From Moorena producens 3L (GTDB lineage: Bacteria; Cyanobacteriota; Cyanobacteriia; Cyanobacteriales; Coleofasciculaceae): a stretch of DNA of 53,807 nt. Below the pieces are notes generated by a model. The model was not told the DNA's origin, searched no databases, and was given only the letters and a program-made list of their open reading frames with translations. A program made the translations under genes and the position numbers. Below, in pieces: positions 34,639 to 43,996 of the stretch; positions within the stretch are counted from its first letter, which is position 1, and every line of letters begins with the position of its first letter. The stretch lies in contig NZ_GL890929.1 in assembly GCF_000211815.1 (NCBI RefSeq), positions 1 to 53,807 of the forward strand, given 5' to 3'.

Positions 34639-35847
34639 CTAATTACCATGGCCAATTTCTGAGTTACGAGTCTTCCAAGCTAGTTCCAAAACCTTAGTCC
34701 AGCGCTTTTGCACTTGTTTTTGGGTACACTTGAGAGCTTTGGCAATTTCTTTATCACTCTTTTGCGCCTGTTTCAGGGGCAGTAACGCTAGCTGTTGGCT
34801 ATCGAGTTGGGCCACAAAGATATCCCACTGCTTCGATGACATCCCTAGTTTTTGATCCAGGTCTGCTCCTAGCCATTGGTGTACCAGTTTCCACTGAGCT
34901 GAACGAGAGAACTTTTCTACATGGTATTTAAAGCGCTGTTGTAGATAATCCCGCTGACGGGGTGTCAGACCCATGATTTCGTCAATCTCTGGTGCAGCCA
35001 GGTCTTGTAGCTTTAGCACTAGATAATCAGCACAGTCATTATGACCGTTAGACTCTAGGTATTTGATCAACTCAGAGATAATGCGATCGCGTAAAACAGC
35101 ATCGCTGGGGTCAATGGTTTTCTCAATCAGGTTTGAACGTACCTGTTGTGCAGTAGCTGAACGGTTGTGCTCTTGGGCTTCTTCATCCCTACCATACTCC
35201 ACAGCCTGTTCAATATCCACAGGGGTTTCATTAGGCTGACGTCGGGAAAAGCTTTGTGCTCTGAGTACAATCAACTGCTGGCTACCGCGACCACGTAGGG
35301 TAATGCGTCGCTTAGCATATTGCTCACTAAAGCCCATGTACTCTGCTAGTTCTAGCTGGGTACGGGGAGTGTAGTCAGAATCGACAGGATTTTCCCGGCG
35401 GAAGGCTTTGAGGCACTCAGCGTAAAAGTCCTGTAAAAAGTCCTCAATCAAATTGTATCGAGCAGAAAAGTTTAACTGAGATTGGGACGGTGCCACATGG
35501 CGATAAACCATGGTACTCAGGTTACTATGGAGTTCCACACGACCCTGCCGAGAACCTAGTTTGTAGTATGACAGACATTTGTGCAGTCGATGACGTGCTA
35601 GATTCAACTTCCAAGTATCAATTTCACCGGAATTCTGGATGCGATCGCTCTTAGTACAAATCCGTTCTACCTCCAAGGTGATCCGGTGGGCAACCGCTTG
35701 AATACTCCTGGATTTAGTTCCAATTTCCGACTGGAGTTCCTCCACTAAGACCTGGGTCAAGTTTTGGTTTTGATTATCTAGAGTAATTTCCGGAGCCTGA
35801 TTGTTAGTGGCGGAATTTTGATTATTAGTAACCGTTTTAACTTGCAT
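34639..35847 (-). CDS. hetZ: HetZ-family protein (heterocyst differentiation regulator homologue)
   Basis: A 402-residue protein, matching the usual length of Anabaena HetZ (about 400). Characteristic stretches are AHRITLEVERICTKSDRIQ, RHRLHKCLSYYKLGSRQGRVELHSNLSTMVYR, LIEDFLQDFYAECLKAFRREN and SPRTQLELAEYMGFSEQYAKRRI-like text. The C-terminal region (KSDKEIAKALKCTQKQVQKRW) looks like a helix-turn-helix. In Anabaena HetZ acts early in heterocyst formation; homologues also occur in filamentous strains without heterocysts, where it may regulate other genes. The usual partner genes hetP and patU are not in this window. Confidence 0.8.
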   Translation of the reverse strand: MQVKTVTNNQNSATNNQAPEITLDNQNQNLTQVLVEELQSEIGTKSRSIQAVAHRITLEVERICTKSDRIQNSGEIDTWKLNLARHRLHKCLSYYKLGSRQGRVELHSNLSTMVYRHVAPSQSQLNFSARYNLIEDFLQDFYAECLKAFRRENPVDSDYTPRTQLELAEYMGFSEQYAKRRITLRGRGSQQLIVLRAQSFSRRQPNETPVDIEQAVEYGRDEEAQEHNRSATAQQVRSNLIEKTIDPSDAVLRDRIISELIKYLESNGHNDCADYLVLKLQDLAAPEIDEIMGLTPRQRDYLQQRFKYHVEKFSRSAQWKLVHQWLGADLDQKLGMSSKQWDIFVAQLDSQQLALLPLKQAQKSDKEIAKALKCTQKQVQKRWTKVLELAWKTRNSEIGHGN

Positions 35848-36240
35848 GGTATTGCCCCCAAAAATAGATTCACAGAATTGCCATTAAACAAGCAACAGAG
35901 GAAATGTGTGTGAATGTGATCTACAAACCTTGGAGTGGTCCGCTGTCCTTTGTCCTTGTCCACCCTAAATGTAGACTCGTGAGTCTAGCCCTGGTTCGGT
36001 GAGTGTGTGACTACTCTAAGCTGACTAGTTGTGACCCCCAGCACTCCTGTAGTTTCCGTAGGATTACATAACGCTGAAATGCTTACTATATATAGCGTTC
36101 AATACTTTCAACCATCAAGATGATTCAGGATGACCAAAACCTGAGGAGTGGTCAATCCAGAAACTGACTGAACTAGTGATGACTTTTCCGTAAACGACTA
36201 AGGTTTTGTTGTAGTCAAGTAGTGCTTGATGCTCTCATTA
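35848..36240. other. Upstream region of hetZ
   Basis: Promoter-containing spacer of hetZ without a recognised gene. The phrase GCTGACTAGTTG near 36020 resembles part of the 65-bp duplicated unit at 36241. I could not identify a sigma-factor site with confidence. Confidence 0.4.
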
Positions 36241-36368
36241 CCCAACCTGAGCTGACTAGTTAATCACTAGCTAAAGCACTAGCTAAATCCAAGCGATCGC
36301 TTCCTCCCAACCTGAGCTGACTAGTTAATCACTAGCTAAAGCACTAGCTAAATCCAAGCGATCGCTTC
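36241..36368. repeat. Tandem duplication of 65 bp at the 3' end of the TsaC/Sua5-family gene
   Basis: 63 bases at 36241-36303 are repeated exactly at 36306-36368 (period 65). The second copy carries the last codons (EAIAW then Ile, stop) of the gene on the minus strand, so the duplication copied the gene's end into the spacer. Each copy contains a GCGATCGC HIP1 site. Confidence 0.9.
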
Positions 36369-36989
36369 ATCCCATCCCAAACCCTGCCGCACCATCATCG
36401 GTTCTGAACTAGTCAGGTCGAGGATAGTTGAGACTTGAAATCCCGGTTCTAAGTCATTGTCCACAATGATGTCTACTAGACCATCGAGAGCATCAAATAG
36501 TTTAGCCCGTTCCAATCCCACCGTTGGAGTGTCACCATCCTGATTCGGTAGATGAGCTGAGGTAGAAATAATTGGATGACCTAGAGCTGAAAGCAACGCC
36601 TGACAAACGTTATGATCTGGGACTCGGATACCAGTAGTTTTACGATTGGGACTCATCACCAGCTTAGGTACTAACTTGGTTGCTGGTAACAAGAACGTAT
36701 AGGGTCCCGGAATCAAATGCTTCATAATCCGGTAAGCTGGATCACTTACCCGAGCATATTTAGCAATATTGGACAGAGACGAACACAAAAACGTCAGGGG
36801 TTTATCATTGGATAGTTGCTTCAAACGCCTAACTCGTTGCACTGCGGACTTCACATGTACATCACAACCAATGGCATAGACAGTGTCAGTGGGATAGAGC
36901 ATCACTGCACCATCTTCCAGAGACTCTCTTATTTTCTCTATTCGACGTATTTGAGGTGTTTCCGGATGGATAGTATAAATAGTAGCCAT
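36348..36989 (-). CDS. L-threonylcarbamoyladenylate synthase family (Sua5/YciO/YrdC)
   Basis: About 213 residues from the ATG at 36989 (another ATG at 37010 adds seven). YPTDTVYAIGCDVHVKSAVQRVRRLKQLSNDKPLTFLCSSL is the family signature, with the KxR...SxxxNxSG-like motif here as GHPIISTSAHLP. The family makes threonylcarbamoyl-AMP for the universal tRNA modification t6A. TsaC and the paralogue YciO are hard to separate from sequence alone; the length fits either. The last codons are part of a tandem duplication. Confidence 0.85.
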   Translation of the reverse strand: MATIYTIHPETPQIRRIEKIRESLEDGAVMLYPTDTVYAIGCDVHVKSAVQRVRRLKQLSNDKPLTFLCSSLSNIAKYARVSDPAYRIMKHLIPGPYTFLLPATKLVPKLVMSPNRKTTGIRVPDHNVCQALLSALGHPIISTSAHLPNQDGDTPTVGLERAKLFDALDGLVDIIVDNDLEPGFQVSTILDLTSSEPMMVRQGLGWDEAIAWI

Positions 36990-37271
36990 AAATATTGTTG
37001 AATTCGTCAATATTGAATTGCTAAAGCCTAGCCTTGGGAAAATTCACCAAGGCCAGACATAGACACGGTTCTGCCAAAGGATTAAAAACTACTCCGACCT
37101 AAGTGTGTTGCCAGTTTGGCTTTTTCTGACTCAGATGTCAGTATAGTTAGCAAGATCTGGCCATAATTCCCTGATATAGACCTGTAGGGTTTGTGGGGGA
37201 TGAATTGCTCCAAATCCTTTTGTCTTAATTAATTTGTTTTAATTAATTTGTCTTAATCAAGAAGATCTAGA

Positions 37272-38711
37272 ATGACAAAGCTAGCTTACTTAGATTGTCC
37301 CACTGGAATTGCTGGTGATATGTGCCTAGGAGCACTAGTTTCTGCGGGTGTACCGTGGGAATATTTAGTGGACAAGCTAGCAGGACTCGGAATTGAGCAA
37401 GAGTATCACTTAAGACTTAGCCAAGTACACCACAATGGTCAGTTGGCAACCAAAGTTGATGTAGATTTACCAGATCAAAACTATAAGCATGATCACCATC
37501 AACAGGAACACGGCCATGAACACCACCATGAACACGGCCATGAACACCATCATCAACACAGGTCAGGCATAACAGAGATCAGTACACCTGAGCAGAATCA
37601 TAATCATCATCCCACACGACACTTACCAGACATAGAAAAATTAATTACAGCAGGAAAATTACCCTCAAGAGTATCCCAGTGGACTCTTGCTATCTTCCGG
37701 AAACTAGCAGAAGCCGAAGGAGCCGTTCATGGTATTTCCCCAGACAAGGTTCACTTCCATGAAGTAGGCGCTACTGATGCCATTATCGATATAGTTGGTA
37801 CTTGCTTAGGCTTAGATTGGCTAGGAATTGACCAAATCTATTGTTCCCCACTCCCCACTGGTGGCGGTACAGTATGGGCAGCTCATGGTCGGCTACCGGT
37901 GCCAGTACCAGCAGTACTGAAATTGTGGGAATCCCGTCAGGTGCCAGTTTACAGTAATGGGATTGAGCGGGAATTAGTAACACCAACAGGAGCAGCGATT
38001 GCCGTTACCTTAGCCACTAGCTTTGGTTCACCACCAGCAATGACTATCCAAAAAATAGGTAATGGTGCCGGTTCTCGACAATTACCCATTCCCAATATGT
38101 TGCGATTGTGGATTGGTGAGTCCTCAGAAGCTGTTAATGTTGGCAAGTTCAAGGTTAAACCGTCAAACTTACCCCCACAAACCCTACACCAGTCACCCCT
38201 TTCTGCTAACTCTTCTTCTGCTAACTCTTCCCTAGAAACTATCTCAGTCCTAGAGACTCAAATTGATGATCTCAATCCTCAAGCCATTGGCTATGTATTC
38301 CAAGAGTTATTTAACGCTGGTGCTGTGGATGTGTTCACTCAAGCTATTGGCATGAAGAAATCTCGACCCGGTATCCTCCTGAGTGTGATCTGTCATCCTC
38401 AAGATCTAGAGGCCTGTCAGGCAGTATTATTCCGAGAAACCACTACCTTAGGAGTGCGACGTCTGACTCAGCAAAGAGCGATCTTACCTCGGGAAATCCA
38501 GCAGGTACAGACTAAGTATGGCCAAATTAGTGTGAAAGTGGCTTGGAGCGATCGCTCACCTCACAAAACGATTATGAATGTCCACCCAGAATACCAAGAT
38601 TGCGCTAAGTTAGCCAAGGAAAATAACTGCTCTTGGTTAGAAGTACATCACTTAGCACTCTCTACTTGGTATTCTCAACATCAAGCAAAGGGAGCAGGGA
38701 GTAGGGAGTAG
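37272..38711 (+). CDS. larC: Nickel pincer cofactor biosynthesis protein LarC
   Basis: A 479-residue protein of the LarC/DUF111 family, which inserts nickel into the pincer cofactor of lactate racemase-type enzymes. It begins LAYLDCPTGIAGDMCLGALV and has VHFHEVGATDAIIDIVG and LETQIDDLNPQAIGYV. A His-rich loop (about 74-110, HDHHQQEHGHEHHHEHGH...) probably stores nickel. A short Ser/Asn-rich spacer (about 305-325) precedes the C-terminal part. The last residues (QAKGAGSRE) are encoded by a 7-mer array, so the original stop was replaced. LarA, LarB and LarE are not in this window. Confidence 0.9.
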   Translation: MTKLAYLDCPTGIAGDMCLGALVSAGVPWEYLVDKLAGLGIEQEYHLRLSQVHHNGQLATKVDVDLPDQNYKHDHHQQEHGHEHHHEHGHEHHHQHRSGITEISTPEQNHNHHPTRHLPDIEKLITAGKLPSRVSQWTLAIFRKLAEAEGAVHGISPDKVHFHEVGATDAIIDIVGTCLGLDWLGIDQIYCSPLPTGGGTVWAAHGRLPVPVPAVLKLWESRQVPVYSNGIERELVTPTGAAIAVTLATSFGSPPAMTIQKIGNGAGSRQLPIPNMLRLWIGESSEAVNVGKFKVKPSNLPPQTLHQSPLSANSSSANSSLETISVLETQIDDLNPQAIGYVFQELFNAGAVDVFTQAIGMKKSRPGILLSVICHPQDLEACQAVLFRETTTLGVRRLTQQRAILPREIQQVQTKYGQISVKVAWSDRSPHKTIMNVHPEYQDCAKLAKENNCSWLEVHHLALSTWYSQHQAKGAGSRE

Positions 38712-38836
38712 GGAGTAGGGAGTGGGGAATCGGGAGTCGGGAGTCGGGAATCGGGAGTCCGGAGTTGGGAGTCGGGTTTCCAGGTAAGCTGACAGCTGAC
38801 GGCTGACAGCTGACGGCTGACAGCTGACAGCTGACA
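38694..38836. repeat. 7-bp tandem repeat arrays between larC and the M48 gene
   Basis: GGGAGTA/GGGAGTC-type units (about 38694-38778) are followed by AGCTGAC/GGCTGAC units (about 38788-38834). The first array includes the larC stop codon; the second ends at the M48 stop. The two genes converge here. Confidence 0.85.
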
Positions 38837-39811
38837 TTATTTCTTCTTGATGCGATTAATTTCCCGTTGCAATTCCTGGATTTGACGCTGCAACTGTTCC
38901 GCTTCATTCACTGAGTTGTTCGATGGTGGATTCGAGTCAACGTCAACTGCTCCCTCTTTGGTAACACGTTGATAATTGCCCTGACGAATTTGGCGATATT
39001 CCTCGGAATTTGCCCACTTTCGCAGGTAGTGTATGCGTTCAACTGGAAAGGGATGGCTCAGAAATTGACGATTAATACCACCATTATAGAGTAAAAACTT
39101 ATAGATTTGATTGAGACTGTCTTGGTCTAGTTCTTGATAATTTTCTGATTGACGGATAAATTCATCAAGACTGCATTCCTGTAGATGCTTAGCACTCCCA
39201 CCAGACACTTTCATCATCGTTTGCATCACAGTCTTCAGGTCATCTATCACTAGTAAGGCAGCACGGTCAGCGGATAATTCAGCTTTGCGACGCCATTCAT
39301 AAAAAGCGAAAAGTAAGCCAGTGCTGACGATATTCCCTAAGCCAAAGGTCATTTCACTTAAAATAGAGGCAGCATTCATTGCCCAAATACCCATCTGAAT
39401 TAAGATGGTGTGACCGCACTTGATATGTCCTAATTCGTGAGCCAGGATAGTACGAATTTCTGCTTCATTGAGTAAGTCTAATAAGCCAGTGTTTACAACG
39501 ATGTAAGGATTGTCTTGACCTAAAGCATAGCTATTAACCTGAGAGTTTTGACTAACAAATAGGGCTGGTTCGGGATTTACATCTAAATCCCGAACACATT
39601 CTCGAAATAAGTGATAAATATTGGCATACTGGCGCGGTCCGACTTTGATACTGTTCCCCATCAGATAGACAAACTGGGGACGCTCGTAAAGAAATTCCAC
39701 AAACTTACGAGAAACTAAGTCAAAACCAGGGACACTGCGTAACGCTTGCTCTGCTTGTTGGTCAAGGGGGTGTTTGAAGGCTTCGCTGGAAATTCCGGGA
39801 TAGGTGGCCAT
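38837..39811 (-). CDS. M48 family metallopeptidase
   Basis: A 324-residue zinc peptidase related to HtpX/Ste24. The zinc site is ILAHELGHIKCGH (H125, E126, H129), with the third ligand in AELSADRAALL. Only one or two hydrophobic helices follow (IWAMNAASILSEMTFGLGNIVSTGLLFAF), and the start lacks the membrane helices of HtpX, so it may be peripheral. The C-terminus is a coiled coil (EAEQLQRQIQELQREINRIKKK). It probably degrades misfolded or membrane proteins. Confidence 0.88.
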   Translation of the reverse strand: MATYPGISSEAFKHPLDQQAEQALRSVPGFDLVSRKFVEFLYERPQFVYLMGNSIKVGPRQYANIYHLFRECVRDLDVNPEPALFVSQNSQVNSYALGQDNPYIVVNTGLLDLLNEAEIRTILAHELGHIKCGHTILIQMGIWAMNAASILSEMTFGLGNIVSTGLLFAFYEWRRKAELSADRAALLVIDDLKTVMQTMMKVSGGSAKHLQECSLDEFIRQSENYQELDQDSLNQIYKFLLYNGGINRQFLSHPFPVERIHYLRKWANSEEYRQIRQGNYQRVTKEGAVDVDSNPPSNNSVNEAEQLQRQIQELQREINRIKKK

Positions 39812-40021
39812 AGTAGTCCAGTACTTTAGTGGTCTAGTTCTTTAGGCATTAGGCATTAGACATTAGACATTAGGTACTAGGTATTAAGTACTAAACCCAA
39901 AACCCAGAACCTAACACCTAAAACCTAACACCTAAATTTGGCTTGTGTCCTTGCCAATTCTTTGATGATTAGTTATAATACTGATATCGGAATAGTAATC
40001 TAAGTGAGAGGAAAATAACAA
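39812..40021. repeat. 7-mer CATTAG-type tandem repeats in the spacer
   Basis: Units such as GGCATTA/GACATTA and CCTAACACCTAAAA repeat between about 39844 and 39938 upstream of the two divergent genes. The promoter of the HTH gene is expected at 39950-40010, with the purine-rich AGAGGAAAA just before its ATG. Confidence 0.7.
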
Positions 40022-40477
40022 ATGAACAAGTGTGTTGGTACTACTGAAGCAGCATCTCTGTTGGGTATAACTCCTCGACGATTACGGCAACTGCTTGAGT
40101 CCGGTAGAGTAAGGGGTGCTTATAAAAGCGGTAAATTCTGGATTATTCCCCTGTTCAACTATTTGCCGCAAATCACCAAGAAGAACCGGGGACCGAAAGG
40201 AACTTGGCGTAAAAGTCGTCCTCCGGCTTTAGCCAAAATTAATGTCAATCGTAATCGAATTGGCTCCAATAACCACAAAAGCCCTGAAGAGCGGCTACCA
40301 GTGATTTCGGTAAAACGAAGTGGCCACAATAACTATGGCAACCAGGTAGAAATCCTCGGTCCGTGTCGGATTGTGTATCAGCCGGATAACCCTCTTGATT
40401 GTGGAGCTCGTCTGTGGATCGAAACCTTCAGTGATATTCACTTTATCGGTGGCAGTTTTCCCGCCAGTGGTGCTTAG
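40022..40477 (+). CDS. Helix-turn-helix (excisionase/MerR-like) DNA-binding protein
   Basis: A 151-residue protein with an N-terminal HTH of the excisionase type (TEAASLLGITPRRLRQLLESGRVRGAYKSGKFWII, about 8-42), where the wing ends in the tryptophan-containing strand. The rest is basic and Asn-rich, with a C-terminal beta-rich segment (VEILGPCRIVYQPDNPLDCGARLWIETF). Such proteins bind direct repeats in DNA. Its target is unknown; it may have its own promoter. Confidence 0.78.
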   Translation: MNKCVGTTEAASLLGITPRRLRQLLESGRVRGAYKSGKFWIIPLFNYLPQITKKNRGPKGTWRKSRPPALAKINVNRNRIGSNNHKSPEERLPVISVKRSGHNNYGNQVEILGPCRIVYQPDNPLDCGARLWIETFSDIHFIGGSFPASGA

Positions 40478-40562
40478 GAGAAAGTTAAAGGTCGTTTGAT
40501 CAAAATTTCAATTAACTAATCAGAAAATTCCTAAGTTCGATAAAATCAAATCACAATGTCTC

Positions 40563-42317
40563 TTGAGCTGTATTGTGCATCCATTTGTTGCTGAATCAAT
40601 TCATTGCATTAATCCCAATTGCCCAGCACCCTACCCTCAGCCAAGGGATAACAACTTTTGCAATGGTTGTGGAGCAAAGTTAAAGCTCAAGAATCGCTAC
40701 TTTCCTCTCCAGCTTTTGGGTTCAGGAGGATTTGCCAACATATACACCGTTTGGGATTTGCAGTCGAAGACAGAAAAGGTGCTGAAGGTTCTGCTGGATA
40801 CTAAACCGAAGGTATTGCAGCTATTTCAGCAAGAGGCAGATGTTTTGCAAGGTTTGGATCATCCAGGCATTCCCAAAGTTGAGCAAGATAGCTATTTTGT
40901 CGTTGATCTAGGTGTTGAGGCACAGCCAGACCTGCACTGTTTGGTTATGGAAAAAATCAACGGTTCAACCTTGGAGCAAATGCTCAGGGATCATCCTCAG
41001 GGATGTCCAGAGATATTAGTGCGAGACTGGCTCTACCAGGCAGCAGAAATTTTACAGGTGTTGCACAATTGTGGAGTGATTCACCGTGACATCAAACCCT
41101 CAAATTTAATGCTACGGGAAACCACCGGAGAGCTAGTGGTGATTGATTTTGGGGGAGCTAAACAATTGAGTATGGGTTCTGAGTTTTCTCAGAATGATTC
41201 GACTCGGTTGATTACTCCAGGTTACTCTCCACCGGAACAGATAACTGGTGCAGCCATTGGACCGGCTGCTGATTTCTATGCCCTGAGTCGAACCATGATT
41301 CATTTACTGACTGGTCAAGAGTTGAAGGATTTACAAGACCCAGTAACTGGTCAATTTCGGTGGCGAGAGCAGGCAGTGGTAAGTCATGACTTGGCGGACT
41401 TGCTAGATGAAATGCTCAGCGTAGTACCCCAACAACGACCAACAACTACCATTGAGATTCATCTGCGTCTAGGTATGACTCCTAGCCCTAGTTACCAGCC
41501 TATCCCAGCACCAGTCTATTCGTTTCAAGGAAATCAGGTAGCTGCTCTGGGGTTATCTAGCCCTAAACTAACACAATCTGTGACAGGGTTGACTCATTCG
41601 ATCACATCCCTAAAACATTTCCTATTAGCAGTAGTGATCAGCATCGCACTAGCTTGTCTCGATAGTGTTTGGGAGATGTTCCTCGGAGCTTTTGGGGGAG
41701 TTTTTTGTGCAACGGTTGGGTTTATGGTATTGAATTGGACAAGTCTTGGGGAGAAAGTGACAAATTGGCTCTCTGACCAACTGTATATGATCTTGCCTTC
41801 GCTGCAAATAACGATGTGGCAAGAAATGCTGTTGTTTGGGGCGGCTGGCTTAGGTACAGCTTGGGGGTTGACCGCTGCAGGAGGCTTTGGTCAGCAGCGG
41901 CGTTTTTTAGTGGCAGGGATAATGGGTATTTTTGGTTATAGCCTGGGATGGTTGATGTGGCAGGCAACGGTACCTACGCTATTATTGGTGTCTTATGTAC
42001 CTGACCAGGGGTTGCTGCCATGGATTACTGCGGTTACAGTAATGCTCCTGGTACTAGGATTAGGGCTACCCAGTCATAATCTTGTTCATGCCTTAGTGGT
42101 GGCAGCAGGAACTGGTGGCGTATTTGGGGGTCTAGTGTCATCTGATCTATTGCCAGCAGGATTTGTGGTTAATATGTTTTCCTTTTCTAGAACCGGTAAA
42201 CTGGATTTCTATCAGCCTATGACTTTTTTTGCTATGTTGGCTATGCTAGAAGGATTTTGGCTAGGGGTGAGTTGTTACCTGCTAGTGCCAGTAATGCGTT
42301 GGTTTGGTTGGCGTTAA
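40563..42317 (+). CDS. Membrane serine/threonine protein kinase with N-terminal zinc ribbon
   Basis: A 584-residue eukaryotic-like kinase; a TTG start gives this length, and a GTG at 40575 is also possible. A zinc ribbon with C15, C20, C33 and C36 comes first. The kinase domain (about 46-305) has the G-loop LGSGGFANIY, K75, catalytic HRDIKPSN (D176) and DFGGAK (195-200), all intact, followed by SPPEQ. From about residue 345 a hydrophobic C-terminal part with about six to seven membrane helices anchors it. Cyanobacterial kinases of this layout act in stress signalling; the substrate is unknown. Confidence 0.88.
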   Translation: MSCIVHPFVAESIHCINPNCPAPYPQPRDNNFCNGCGAKLKLKNRYFPLQLLGSGGFANIYTVWDLQSKTEKVLKVLLDTKPKVLQLFQQEADVLQGLDHPGIPKVEQDSYFVVDLGVEAQPDLHCLVMEKINGSTLEQMLRDHPQGCPEILVRDWLYQAAEILQVLHNCGVIHRDIKPSNLMLRETTGELVVIDFGGAKQLSMGSEFSQNDSTRLITPGYSPPEQITGAAIGPAADFYALSRTMIHLLTGQELKDLQDPVTGQFRWREQAVVSHDLADLLDEMLSVVPQQRPTTTIEIHLRLGMTPSPSYQPIPAPVYSFQGNQVAALGLSSPKLTQSVTGLTHSITSLKHFLLAVVISIALACLDSVWEMFLGAFGGVFCATVGFMVLNWTSLGEKVTNWLSDQLYMILPSLQITMWQEMLLFGAAGLGTAWGLTAAGGFGQQRRFLVAGIMGIFGYSLGWLMWQATVPTLLLVSYVPDQGLLPWITAVTVMLLVLGLGLPSHNLVHALVVAAGTGGVFGGLVSSDLLPAGFVVNMFSFSRTGKLDFYQPMTFFAMLAMLEGFWLGVSCYLLVPVMRWFGWR

Positions 42318-42426
42318 GGGAGTAGGGAGTAGGGAGTAGGGAGTAGGGAGTAGGGAGTAGGGAGTAGGGAGTAGGGAGTAGGGAGTAGGGAGTAGGGAGT
42401 AGGGAGTAGGGAGTAGGGAGTAGGGA
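42317..42426. repeat. Long perfect 7-bp tandem repeat (AGGGAGT)n
   Basis: 110 bases, 15.7 perfect copies with no interruption, starting at the stop codon of the kinase gene. This is the longest of many 7-mer arrays in the window. A dispersed TGTGTATCTAATAGGTATGAG motif follows at about 42450. No gene lies in 42318-42652. Confidence 0.95.
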
Positions 42427-42652
42427 AGTTGGAAGTGGTAAAAAATCCTGTGTATCTAATAGGTATGAGCAACGCTATACTCGATTTTATTATGGTTTTC
42501 TAAGGTAGATATCACGTAATTTTAACGGAAGAGTCTGATACTTAAGATTAAGTCCGGTAGAGTAGTTATCCTTGAAGGGTATTGGTTAATTAACAATTTT
42601 TCGTTAAACAGTCAATTTCTTTCGGGCGCTTTCTTGATTAGAGGTGATTGAG

Positions 42653-43243
42653 ATGACTAATAATATAGCACGTTGGGGATTAACTAAGGCTCGTCTTCTA
42701 GGCTCTGGTGCATTTTTATTGGGTATATTGCTACCCACTACTCTTTATGGCTTACCTGCTAAGACGATTGAAATCGGTAATGGTAAGACTGTGTTTAACC
42801 GTGCTCCGCGTTTAGTTAGGGCAGCTACGAGCTTTACTAGAGTAAGGGTTCCATCAACGTACCAATTCACCCTCAGATTACCTGAAGATGCTGGAGAGTC
42901 TTTGCAAGCTGTAACGATTACCCAGAATAAAACTAATATCGAGAAAGTCAAATTTGATCCGAGAAAGAGTCGTGGGTTTGTGGGCGATACTTTTGCTGGT
43001 GGCTCATCCCTGACCTTGGCGAATATTGGCGGGAATGAATCGTCTAACTCGGATCAAGTAACTGTTGTGTTTGATCCACCGGTCACTCCTGGTCAAACGA
43101 TTACAGTTTCGGTTAGAGCTAAGGAAAATCCTGAGTTTAGTGGTTCTTATTTATTTGGAGTCACGGCTTTTTCTACTGGAGAGAATAGCCCTGGTTTATT
43201 CTTAGGTAGCCGTAGGTTGTTTTTTGATGAGTTTGGAGACTAA
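42653..43243 (+). CDS. DUF2808 domain protein, exported
   Basis: About 196 residues from the ATG at 42653 (an ATT/ATG-type start 9 bases earlier is less likely). A signal peptide (LLGSGAFLLGILLPTTLYG) precedes a beta-rich domain typical of DUF2808: RVPSTYQFTLRLPEDAGESLQAVTITQNKT, VTVVFDPPVTPGQTITVSVRAKENPE and SGSYLFGVTAFSTG. The domain is common in cyanobacteria, of unknown function, and probably periplasmic or surface-bound. Confidence 0.82.
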   Translation: MTNNIARWGLTKARLLGSGAFLLGILLPTTLYGLPAKTIEIGNGKTVFNRAPRLVRAATSFTRVRVPSTYQFTLRLPEDAGESLQAVTITQNKTNIEKVKFDPRKSRGFVGDTFAGGSSLTLANIGGNESSNSDQVTVVFDPPVTPGQTITVSVRAKENPEFSGSYLFGVTAFSTGENSPGLFLGSRRLFFDEFGD

Positions 43244-43331
43244 CCGGCAAGTGGGTTAGTCCTAGTGTAAGCATTCAGCTATCAGCATTAAGCTATCAGC
43301 ATTAAGCTATCAGCATTCAGTGGGAAGTTTA

Positions 43332-43456
43332 TGTAGGGTGGGCAGTACATCAGACAGATAAGATCAGCTGGGAAAGCCCGTTAGTAGGCACTGCCCACGA
43401 TCGGATTAATTACTTGTAGCCAGTGTATTTAGCAAATGATGGCTTGACCGGAATAG
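43332..43456 (+). repeat. 125-bp unit, copy 1: GTGGGCAGT palindrome plus Rpn-gene fragment
   Basis: Starts with a MITE-like inverted repeat (GTAGGGTGGGCAGT ... CACTGCCCAC) and ends with GCCAGTGTATTTAGCAAATG, ATGGCTTGACCGGAATAG, which resembles codons for FQCIDQMMALPEE in the intact Rpn-type gene (near 44620-44660). Copies 2 and 3 lie at 43466 and 45069. Confidence 0.8.
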
Positions 43457-43465
43457 CTGATGTTA

Positions 43466-43587
43466 TGTAGGGTGGGCAGTGGATTAGACAGATAAGATCA
43501 GCTGGAGGGCGTTGGTACCCACTGCCCACCATCGGATTAATTACTTGTAGCCAGTGTATTTAGCAAATGATAGCTTTACCGGAATAG
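43466..43587 (+). repeat. 125-bp unit, copy 2
   Basis: Same structure as copy 1; the following AAATGGAGCTGAAGCTTGATC extends the likeness to the Rpn-type gene (ELELNQQL region) a little further. Confidence 0.8.
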
Positions 43588-43996
43588 TAAGAAATGGAGC
43601 TGAAGCTTGATCACAAAGAACGACAGTATAGAAAAGCGATCGCGTAGCGTGACCATTCGCGTAGCGTGGCCTAAAGGCCAAGGTCAATCGCTTTTCTAAT
43701 ACCAGTCAGCTGATGGGAATAATGAAACACAGGAAACTTTAGAAGATGGGGAGTCATATCAGCAACTGGCTCCCCTTTTTACTGGCTGCATCCCTATTCC
43801 ATAAAATTACTAAATTGTCGATTTCACTTATTTTATAAATCCTAGAGATTGCTTTCAGTAATTTTAGTATTAATCTCGCCATAATCTGCTATTTAACTAT
43901 ACAATGTACTACACTGAATACCATGACAGTAATGAGAGCATTTATCTCTTTTTGATGAGATGGTTTTTAGGATTAGTCTAGAATTAAAAAATAGAA

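Larger units (their letters stand above)
43244..43996. other. Intergenic region with gene and repeat debris
   Basis: Contains AGCTATCAGCATTA tandem units (about 43276-43318), two copies of a 125-bp unit (43332-43456 and 43466-43587), a GCGATCGCGTAGCGTG...GGCC repeat (about 43636-43690) and AT-rich DNA up to the Rpn-type gene. Nothing intact is encoded. Confidence 0.7.
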
